A stretch of 35,598 bases of DNA from Phoronis pallida (taxonomy: Eukaryota; Phoronida; Phoronidae): contig JAOXYC010111109.1 of the NCBI GenBank assembly GCA_028565715.1, forward strand, positions 1 to 35,598, written 5' to 3'. Below, one piece after another: positions 12,601 through 24,600 of the stretch. A program made the position numbers and the translations under genes. Each line of letters starts with the position of its first letter. Position 1 is the first letter of the stretch. The notes under the pieces were generated by a model. It was not told where the DNA came from, ran no database searches, and saw only the letters and a list, made by a program, of their open reading frames with translations.

Positions 12601-15600
12601 AGTTCATCTGAAAAATGAATGCAAATTCAAAATATGGTAATTTTTATCTAATCAATAATAAACCTGCGTAAGAGGAGAGGAGTGGAAATTTCAATGCTTT
12701 TGATAATGTTCAAACATGTTTGGTTGAAAACACAGAAACATTCTGCACTGCTTATTTTACGGAGCATTTTTTCGTATCTACGACATAAATCTCTATCAGC
12801 ACTTGTTGGTAACTCATCAAGTAATTTTCCAATCATTGTCAACAGATAAAATAAAATAAAACCATCACATTGTCTTGAAAAGATCCAGCGTATATTCGCA
12901 AGTACGTTCTTGCATCTTCACAGCTAACCATACATTAAAATTTGCGCCAATAACAATATAGGCTCAGGTGATACACAATGTCATAACTACTATCGTCATC
13001 TATTGGCAGAATGTGAAAACAACTGAATTTGATGTGAATTATTTGTTGTATATTGCTAATGTCGTCATGAGCCAAATCTGACTGTCAGGAGCAGGTTTGT
13101 GTGCAGTTTTTATTTAATAAAGGGCATAAAAATAATTTTTCTATTTCACTTACATGTACTTCTCAGTTTCTACATATTAAGTTTCTTGTAGCAGTGAATT
13201 AATTTAAATAAGCATTAAAATATTGACTATGTGAATACCATATTTACTTTTTACTTGATATTAATTGTTATAATCGAATGCCAAAGGAAAAAGATTAATT
13301 TAAGAATGCAGTGTTGAGTTTACTGTCATTCTGTTTAAAAGCCTTGTGCAAAAAAAAGCTTATTTAAGTCTACAACTCAACAGAACCATTAATTCAATAT
13401 TTCAAACTTCTCATAATTAAAACATAATTCTAATCCTCTGTGATTCAATGATTGTTCATTTTTTAGTTTTGTGTAAATCCTTGGTTAATATTGCTAGATA
13501 TGTTATGTGCTTTGCAGCTGTTTATTTCTAATCATGAAGCCTTCACACGTTTAGCTCCATTACCTTCCGTCCATATATAAACCTTTTCTGAACATCGATT
13601 TGCTTTGCCAACTGAGGGAAATAATGGTTAATCAGTAGCAACAAAATAGTAATAATAACCAACCATCGTTTATCATAATTTATTCAAAGAATTTTGAATC
13701 GGATCATCTTGGATTTATTCAAATATGATCCAATTCAAAAGTCACATGTTTTTCATAATTGGGACATGGACATTTCTGAGATCCAGAAAATTATTCAAAC
13801 AACATTTACACATTTAGAACTCATTACCCGGAATCTGTATTATCTTATGTCATAAATAAAGTCCCTGTTATACTTGGTAGTGGCGGCATGTAGTTCCGTA
13901 CTTTTCAATGACACTAAACTGTATCCAAGACTAAATTCCAATAACAAGACTTTCCAAACTGCTTTGACTAGTTCTGAAACTTGTCTGAATGGAAGCCTGT
14001 ATTTTACAAAACGTCAACGAATAAACTCACCTGTCGAAGGTCATGGTTGAACTGACAAAGTTGAACATTCTCCTCGAGTCGTTTACGCTGTTCGTCCCAT
14101 GTTCTCTCCCATTGATGACGGCGGTCATCTGTCATTTCTAGAACTTTCTGAACTTCCTCTTTTGCAACCTCTTCAGAGTCCTGTACAAATTAAGAAATGA
14201 ATTTTTAATTGTATCTCTAAAATTTCATTTTTACCCATTTTGTCAAATACAATCACGTCAATTATTTTGAACATTGAAATGTACTTCATCGGTTTTGGAC
14301 TCTCATTGATTACATGAATTTATCAATTAATATTCTTTGTATTAATTAACATTATTTGTCAGTATATCAAAAAAATAAATTGCTCATAGCTATAGAAGAG
14401 ACATTTGTTCAGTTGAGCGCAAAAAAAAATTTGATCCCATCCACTTTCACAACCAAAAGTCAAACTTACCTGTTGGCGAACTCTGACAACAATTTGTTCT
14501 CCTTCCTTCCAGGTGTAATTAATTAACTCGTTAACCTGTCTCTTGTTATCCATGTGCTCTTTCAGCATGTGCTCAGCACGCTCAAGTTCTGTGGGCATGC
14601 CAGCTTGTTGGTACTCAACTTCAGTTCGGGCTATAATCTCATCAAGCTAAAAAAAGAAAAACAAAATTATGCACAGAAAAATACTTGCACAGTTTTCCTT
14701 TTCTACTGCAACAAGAAATGAGATAGAATTAAAACGAAATCTTGTCTTGAGAAAAAATTGAAAATAAAGTTATGTTGACCAAAGACTCACCTGTTTCAAG
14801 TTTTTGTAGAATGCAACAGTCATATTCAGTAGCACCTGGTATTCAGTAATGCGAGCTTGGAAACGGGTACGTACACGAATTAGCTCATTAACAATGCGTT
14901 CCTTTTGACCCATAGTGTCCCCTTGTTGGCTCAATGTCTCGGCCTCCTCTAGGTGGCGCCCAATACGCTGTTGGACTTCCTGATAATGATATAACTTGGA
15001 AATTTGAACCACATGAATCAAATATCTCAAAAGAAATAAAGAACATGGGTTGAAATGAATGTTGAAATTTTATATACTTACACTTTTTTAAGGATGAGAG
15101 AACAAATTAAACAGATTTCATCCAAAAAAAATCATTAGGTTTAGAGTTTATCATCAAGCATAAATTGTACAACAAATCAAAAATGAAAAATACTCTTTAC
15201 TAAAAACTCAATAATGTTTTGAATTTTATCACTTACATTCAGTTCCAGTTAAAATATAAACTGAGAAAATTCAATTTTAAATAATGATGCGCCTAAATGG
15301 ATTTTAGACATATGTTCTTGTAGTGACGAGGTATGAATGCACAGGTATTTCCCGAGTCTTTGACCCTGCTGCACTAGCTAGTTCGCTATTCTTGTGCCAT
15401 TCATCATTTTGTATTGTTTGTAGATTGTATTTACGATTGTGTATTTATATGCACCCTTCTCTGGGTTGTTCATTCTGTAATAAAGCTTGAAAATGGTGGA
15501 CGTATACACCGAAACATGTCGCAACTAAAATATTTTAGACATACCTTTTTACAAATTTAATACAGTAACAATAAAATACAACATCAATACAAAAACCAAC

Positions 15601-18600
15601 ATTTGACACACACAACAACAATATTACCTGAGATTTCGGGCCAAACTCCAACATCTTAGCTTGCATTTTTTCCGTTGCCTCAAGACTTTTACCCAGATCT
15701 CCAGCGATGTAGGGTGAGAACATTTCTTTCTCGGTTTTCATAACCCAGTCTATCGTCTGTTGTTACGTAAGAAGCAAACAGAAATCATTAACTGAAGGAA
15801 GGGTTTGGGAGGAAATCGTGGTTAAGCAATGGTGATTAAAGTTTTTTTGAGTTTTGATGGAATCAGGTTCTTTTTAAGTTGATAAATATTTTTTTGGGGA
15901 ATCTGAAAATTGTTTTGCCCAGTCATGAAAATCCAACCCACGGTTGCTAGCAGACTAGACAAGTGCTCTTTGAAATAATTTTTAAAGTATTTCGAGCTGG
16001 TGTTAGCTACCTGAGGAAGGAGAATCTTTATCAAATACCAAATTTCATTTCTCATGCTGTAAAAATTCAGGAATTAAAATTTAGAACCAGATTGAGAGGC
16101 GTCAATAGCCATACCCAAATCTCTCAAAACAATAATCACCACTGCTATATGCCAACTGACAGAGGTCAAAGGTTAAGGTTAGAGTTCACGCACACACGAG
16201 TTACCTTGCAAAATGGTAGAAACTCATCTACTTGGCGTTGATAATGAAGAGTACTCTCTAGCGACGCTCCCAGCTCGCCGGATATCACGGGAAAAAAGTC
16301 ATTCTCAGACCGCATAACCCAGTTGATAGTCTAAGAACACATTAATGCACAAGCGTGTTAATGCGCCAAAGCAAATAGTTCCGTAGCCTGTGACACCTGA
16401 CTTTGAATAACTGCCATGTATGGAGTTTCTACCATTTTGTGCTTTGTGAAAAGTTTTCTTTTTTAAGTAGGAAAATGTAGAGACGAAACAAAAACTTTTT
16501 TCAATTTGTGGTTCATTAGGAACATGGTGTGTTGGTTCTAATGTGGACGAATATCTGTGTTCTGGCTTAACAGTGCTCAAATGACAAGATGTGTTATATG
16601 TGGTTTGTTAGACATGTTACAGAATATAAAGGTTTTTTGAATCTGTGAGTGACCAAGTGAAAAATAAAACAAAAGGGCAGAAATGATACATGCAGTTATT
16701 CAAATGAGCCATGTCCCAACTTTCTTTTCAAAAATTCAACAATCTTGAGCAAAAATTGTTTAAAACACCAATGCCAAAAGCAATCAATTGTTTTCAAGAT
16801 TAATTCATTTTTATAAACAACAGAAATGTTCAAAACCCATCAAAATAAATGATAAATTGGATGGTGAATTTTTGAAATCAATGTCTTGCTTTTTTCTTTA
16901 CAAATAGACCTTCTACCATTGATATTAATTATTTGCATGACATAAACTTAAACATAAATAGACAAAATTAACACATACCAAAATAATATAAGTGCATAGC
17001 ATACAAGACAAATTATCTAACTAAAAAAAAAATAAAACAAAAATAAAAAAATAAAATGAATTATAAACTAAAAAAAATTATAAGCATGCTTGACATTTTG
17101 CTTTTACAAAGTATGCTTTGCACATAGATTGGCTTAAGAGCAAGCAAAACATTGGATTCGTGATTAAAATTTATAAAAAATATTCAAAAATAATTTTTAA
17201 ATATTCAAATGTCATTTTAGCTAAAACTTAGGCTTACTAAATGTGCTTTCAAAATCTAAGCTTAAAGATAATAACATTTTTTTTTTGAGTAAATCATTTG
17301 TGACACAAATAACTGAAAACTGAAGAAAAATCCATTGCAGACGAGTGCATAAATCTACAAATATCACAAATTATTTAAAGTAAATGTAAAATGTGCAAAT
17401 ATTCACCAAAATGTGCTTTATGTTACATAAAACCATGAAAAAATATTCACAAAAAACTAAAAACAATAAACATACCTGTCTGGATTCTTCCACAAATTGC
17501 GTCCATTGTTTCTTGAACTCTTTGCTTGTGGTTACCTTTAGTTCCCAGTTTTCGTAATAGTCGGTAATTTTTCGTTTACGTTCTGTCAGTTGTGAGAGTA
17601 ACGTCTCAACAGTCAGCGTCGCTCTCTTTGGTTCAAGTTTTTCATCATCTTGAACCTAAAACATTAAAAGAATGAAGTAATTCAATGTAATTAATTTAAA
17701 AAGACAAAATATTCGCAACTTGACCAAGAATCGAACTAAGGTGTCCCCAGGGGCTCATTCAACTGAGCTACCATGCTCTTGTATTTTCTTTGCCACTTCA
17801 AATGCTATATTATTGCCTAGCCTGCAAGCTACTGTGGGTTTGATTCATGTGATGGGCCACAACATGTTTTCAGATTCACAAACTTGTTTAATTTTTGAAA
17901 AGACAGAAAAATGAATATAGGAGACCCGGGTTCCGGGTTCTGAATTTTTCTGTCTTTTCGAAATTTATCACTTTCTGCCAGTAAAACCATACATTTATTT
18001 GTAAACTGGTTTAATATTGTCACAAAAAACAATTTTGCAAACCTGGGCAACTTCATGCAGGAAGTTCTGTCCGCAGTTCTCAGTACTCAGACACAGTGAG
18101 TTGATGTCTGTATACTTCCTCTTCATATGAATCATAGCGGCTTCCTGTACTTGTTCCGCAGGTCTGTTGAGTAGGTCCTCTAGACCGTCCAGTTCAATGG
18201 CAAGCTGTAAGATTAACAAAATATGAAATATAGAATTGTTCTGAGCCAATTTAGAGTGCAATGTTTGAACTTAAAACATTTAGGATCTTTCTGGGGGAAA
18301 AAATCAAAACATATGCTACATTAATTTCAAAATAAAGTAAAATATTGCGAACAAGTTATGAGGAAGGCATTTCTGAAAAAAATATTTGGTTCTATCCCAT
18401 TAGTCATGAAAGCTTATTTCTTAATTCTGTCAAAATATACAAAATCAAATTATAGTTAATCTAAAGTCTCAGTTGATTGAAACTATGAGAATTTTTCATT
18501 GTAACTTTTCCATAGAACCTCTAGCAAAAACAACCAATGAACTGTTAGAAAAGATGCTTGCTCTTACCTGATTGGCTTGTTTGTGGAATGTGACATAGAC

Positions 18601-21600
18601 TAGAGAAAGTTTGACACGATTCTCTACGATATAATGTACACGTCTCCACTGTTGAGCCAAAGTGTTGGTACGTTCAACGACCTCAGTTGAACCCTCATCA
18701 CCTGACCTGACGACATCGTCTGCAATCTGGGATAAAGTCTCCAGTTCATGGTCTCTTTCCTGAAAAATAAGATTGTTTATTTTTTTAAATCCAAATTGGA
18801 TGAAATTTTACCAACAAGTCAAATAAATATTCAGATTAAACCACTGAGGCAAGCATAATAAAATAACTCCATAAAAGATTCAAAAGACTCACAAAAAAGT
18901 TCAAAATTTGTTAGAATTTATTCTCGACATTTATCATAACTGTTTTTTTCAATGCCCAACTCTACATGTTTCATGCAATATCATATTCTTTTTTTGAAAA
19001 AAAAAACTTTTCATTAAACAACAAAACCTGAAACCAGAAACATCAGCCCATTGGCCTTATTGTCTAAAACTGTTTTTGAAAGGGAAGTTTTTTCAAAAAA
19101 CAACTGAACTTGAACCCAGGAAGCAGACTGACCTATTTCGAGCGCTACCTACCCTCATATCTTCCTCAAGCTGCTCATGGATATCCAGGAAATCTTTAGC
19201 TGTGTTAAGTGTGTTACCAAGGTCGCCATACTGACCTAGGGCTTTCTCACCAACATGTCTCAACCATGTATAGATCTGTGAACAAAATATAAATTATGAA
19301 AAATACAGCTTTGCGAATAAAATTTGTACCGGACACTTGGCATTCTTTTAAAAAAAAAGTGTTGTTCTTCTTTTGTAAACTAATTTTCTGATGTTGATTT
19401 TTTTATCAGTTGACTTGTCATCAAGGCTCTGCTTGAAGCGGCAGGGTCTTTAAAAAATTCTTTGGTCAAGATTTTGACAAATATTTGTCGAGGAATTGCC
19501 GAATGTTCAGGACAGATTTTGTTTTCACAGCTGTAAAGATATTTAAGAAGGGTCGTATTGTTGACAAGCAGACAGAAACTGAAACTTTTACATTTGAAAA
19601 GCATTTCCTCAAAATCTTGACTAAAGAATTGTTTAAAGACCCTGCTGCTTCAAACAGAGCCTTGATGACAAGTCAACTGATGAAAAATCAACATGAGAAA
19701 ATTAGCTTACAAATAATTTAAAGCAAAAGATATCTAGAATATATCAAAGCCAAAATAATTTTCAGTAATGTGCAGTGGTACAACAAAACTTAATTTTAAT
19801 AGGAGAAGAAATATAACATTATTTACAGTAAGTTGTTTTATTTGATAATTTCTTCTCTATTACTGTTTATTTCTTCCCATCGCATCCCTCGTACAGGATC
19901 ACGACTGCCGCCCTTGTTTTGAGTTTTATTTTAACTCTCCATTTTGATTTTAACCAGACACTAAGAATACTGGTGTGATACTGAAATACTTACACTAGTG
20001 TATTTGTCATGAAATAAGTTGTAGACTTGACTTCTCTGATCAGCCTCGGCAGATCGAGCCTTGCACAGTTGCTCCAAGTGTGAAGAGCGCGTCTCTAGCT
20101 CCTCCATCTAAAACAACAAAGAAAATTATTAAAATCAGTATAGCCGTTACCGGACGCATAATAAAATAGATAAAAACGAAGTTAATGACGAAATCCGGTA
20201 TAAAAGATGTATAATACATCTTTTATACCGGATTTCGTCATTAACTTCGTTTTTATCTAAAGAAAATTATGTTTCACTTAAAAAAGTATTCTAAATGAAT
20301 TAGAACTTAAACAAACTTAAACACAATAACAATTAAACTTAAAGATGATAAAAGTCTTATCATTTCACCATTTTATTTTTTTTGTTTTCTAATTTTAAAC
20401 CAGCATCCACAAATTTCAAACAAGAACTATTTTAAGACATTTTTTAGAATTCTTTCACTCGTCTCACCTCAATCAATAACCTCCATGTTTTGTATCAGCA
20501 AAAGACAATCAAATTATTTCACAGTATTTTTAGTTAATTACACCCACCTTTCTTACCACACCCACTGCCCCAGGTTCATCTCTTCCGACCCTCTCTAGAA
20601 GAGTATGACCCTCGTGAAGCGCGGGCGTCACTGACTCCATGATGGAGCTTGATAAGAAAGCATGGCGCTCGGCCAGAGCGGCGCTGTTCCTAGGCAAGTC
20701 TGTCTTCATCAGTTCACTCTGTATGTGATCAAGTTTTGACAGAGCCTATAAGAAAGTGATATGATTATGGAATAAGCACCCGCAAATAACTAGAAATATT
20801 AACTTTCTTTTTTAATTAGAAAAGTATAACTTGGCAGCAAATCGTCATTAATACAGCATTGGTTAAAAACCTGACTGCAGTTGATGCTGACAATCTTTTC
20901 AACACGTTCTTATATCCCAGAAAAGAGGTTTTTAAAATAGGCTTTTAACAAATACTGTTCCGTATTCATTTTGTTTTTATTAAAACTTTTCTGAATCTCA
21001 GGGAGTTGAAATGGTACAAGAATGAACAGATCTAGAGCCTGGTTAATGACGTCCAGCAAAATTCATAGAGTTTGCAGAACTGTTGTAGCACATTCTGAAA
21101 ACAAAGTTAATAATTTGTTATGAAATGAAACTAAAACAAGTAACAAAATAACATACTTCTGTAGCAAGACTGAAGAAGTTAAAAGCTCCGTGTAAGTTCT
21201 TGCGTTTGTTGTCAAGACGCATCATGAAGCTTTCACAGGATTCGTCAAGAAATTTCAACCGATTTTTGACAGCCTCAGTATCAAAATGGACTGAGTGAAT
21301 CAGGTGATCCGCTGTACGTATGACGCGTAACACCGTCTCTTGTGTGTCCTGCAAAGTATCAACCTATTATAGAAACTTAAATAAATGAATGCCGTTACTG
21401 ACCAAAAGTGATAAATTTTTATAGAAAATATCAATTTGAAAATACAGAAAAATTTAAACAGAACTGGGAAGAATATATTTTTATGTCCTTATAATAATGA
21501 TATTGAGTAAGAGAAGCAAAGAATTTGAAATGTATTTTTATTTGAATTTCTGAAATTGATTTTCATAATTTTGATGAACTAATACAAATACCATATGCAT

Positions 21601-24600
21601 GAATGTTGTGATTCATCAAGTTGATTATGTAGATAAAATATTGTAACTTTCAATTCCATCATTCCATAAAATACTTACCTTGGCATGAATCTCAAATTTG
21701 TGGTGTTCTTCACATATTTGTTGTGTTGTAGATACTGAATCACCCAAGTTAGTTTGTCTGACATATGGGTCTCCAGTACTGTGGTACCAATCCATTATCT
21801 GGCGAGAAAAATTAATATTTTCTTCGTCAATACATCAAATCATTTTAAAAATTATCGTACAGGTAAAAAATGACCTAGATATATTCATATCAGGAATGGG
21901 TGTCTGGTACATTATCCAGGGAAGGAAAGATTGTTGGCAGAATTGATGCACTTGTATTATTAAAGTAGGTAGGAAATGTTATTTTGGGTAATAGTTCTAA
22001 GCTGATCATATATTGTGTAGATTCTGAATCGTTCAAGTTAGTTTGTCTGACATAAGAGTCTCCTGTACTGTGGAGCAATCCATTATCTAGGGGGATATAA
22101 TGGGAATTAATGAAGCAATTGTCTTAAAAAATCCAGTTGGAAATATAATTTTTGGAATAAAATCAAAGTAGGTCATGTAACAAGAATTGTCTTGATACTT
22201 TTCATTTATAAACTAGTATTGAAGCCACCCACAATTAGGATACTTTCAAAATTACCAGAAAATAACATTATTTTTTAAACTACCAAAAGACTAACAGAAT
22301 TTCAGTCATATTTCAAATAAGAAAGAATAATAATCAGGGTAAATAATTAAAGAATCCTCAACTTCTATGTGATAATTCATACTTGTCTTCAGTTGATAAT
22401 TTTCTAAGAACTCTCGTAACAAACCTTTTTGATTTCCTGGTCGAGTTGACATAGTTGCAAGCAATGTTCCAACTTAATCTTCCGCTGCATCCACAAGTCC
22501 TCAAGTTGTCGCCGGCGGTCGTGTAGCAGTTCCAGCATGTGTTCAATTCCGTAGCATGCGGAAGTTGTGGCATGGCGGTTCTGGACGTCGGCGTGGAGTC
22601 CCATCTCACGGATGCGGTCAAGGAGTGCCTGGCCCTGATGCAGTGTGTGCATTGAAGACCCAAGAATAGCTGTCGGAACGAAAATTTAAATCGATAAAAA
22701 ATATGAAATCGTTATTTTGAAATGAAGTATTTCATAATGGTGACCAGGAGGAAGGAACTTCGAATTTGATGTTTAAATAGAAGAAGGTATTATCAAAATA
22801 AGGGCACTGTTTCAACAGATTAAACACTTAAAAGTAATTAAAGCACTGTCATGTTTCAACCATTTTCAGAATTGATAGTTTGCATTGAATGAATGAAAGC
22901 TTCAATCAGACAGTTTCATGAATTTCGATTAACAAATGAGGAATATCTTTACACCAAATAAAACATTATTAATAATCATGAACCATTAAATATCACAGGT
23001 ATTTTCAAACATCTGAATAATTGCACATTTGGCAGCCATTTAAAATATGTCGGCCATTTTGGATTTTCCCCATTTACCTTTCTTGATGTCTTGATGCTGC
23101 TGCAGTAGCTGACGTGCAGTGTCCACATCTTGAGCCATTGTCACATGACTGAACCGGGAGATGGCATCCTGCATCCTGACAGAGAACTGTAATAAAACAC
23201 ACGAGCTCGATGAATATTACGCTTAGGGAGACTGGCGGTGGAGTGGTTAGTGTCCTTGATTCACACACCAGCGGCGTGGGTTTGAGTCCCGCCGGATGCC
23301 AGTTAGACTTCTTCCTGGGCATTGCACACTGAAGTCTTTCACTCCCCTTAGCTCTGGGGTTATAGGTGTGAGGGAATGTAACCCTGGATGTAATGTTCAG
23401 GGAACACTTTCCGGGGTGGGTGATAAACTTTTAAAAAAAAATATTACACTTCTTAGGTTGATAAATTTTCATATTCACCTCATCGAAGTTCAATTATTGT
23501 TTAATATGGCACTAGTGATTACCACAACCATGATTACAAAATTACTGCATTTTCAAGCAAGGCAAAGATTATGTTTTTAAATACATTTTACATTGAGCTC
23601 AAATCACGTATGGGCAGCTAAAAATTATGTCAAAAGACCACTTGTGACAAAATAATTTTTTAATTCAAAGGCAACACCATCAACTGGCCAAAACTCCAAC
23701 TCATCTTAATTTCTGCCAATTAAACCAAGTATTCTGCAACTTAACTTTCAATTCTCATCACAATCTGATGTCCTAGAGCACTTACTGTTTAAGATTTAAG
23801 GAACTGATTCTTACCTCTTCAGCATCTTTGTGGAAGTTGACGCTCTGTTCTAGAAGTTGTCGCCTCAGCTCCAGCTGAGCGTTGAGATCCTTCCATGCTT
23901 CACCGAGTGTGTCAGCCATGGCTTCGTAAACCTCGCTGTAAGACTTCTGTTGGGTCACAGCCTCATCAGCGCGTGCAAGAAGTTCAAGAATCTCACCCTG
24001 CTTCGACTGCAAGAGAAACGAGATATGGTATTATTGCAGGATTTTTTGTATGTTTCATGGGTTTTTTAAACCTCTGGCTTCCTTGACTCCATCTGGATTA
24101 CAGCGTGAAGAGCATAGGCTTGAAGTTCAAGAATCTTGGAAGAGAAATTTGATCTGAAAAGTATAGTTTTAACACTTTTCTTGTGTTTGGCACACCATAT
24201 CACTTCACCAGAGGTTCCCAAATATTGTTCTGCTTTTAACTGGAGATGACAGGGTTCACATGAATTTTGAATCTCTAAACCTTGTCCAGCCTGAATAACG
24301 GGTCTCTTATTCCTATTGCTTGAATTGACCAACTCCTGTGATGCCAACTACATTCCAGTATAGATGGTTTGCACCATATCTTGTATGATATAACTTATTA
24401 AATGTTCCTACAATAACTTGATGGGGCTATAGAGATTATAGCTAATTTGTTGCTTGATAACAAAAATGTTAAATTAAAGAGTCTTGTGATGTACTGCATT
24501 CTAGAATAGATGGTTTGCACCAAATCTTACAATGATATAACATATTAAATGTTCCTTCAGTAACTTGATCAAGCTATAAAGAGTTATAGCTAATTTGTCG

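Noticed and set aside
16158-16172. AGGTCAAAGGTTA, a nuclear-receptor DR1-like site
   Set aside because: A single 13-bp match in an intron is expected by chance and has no supporting context.
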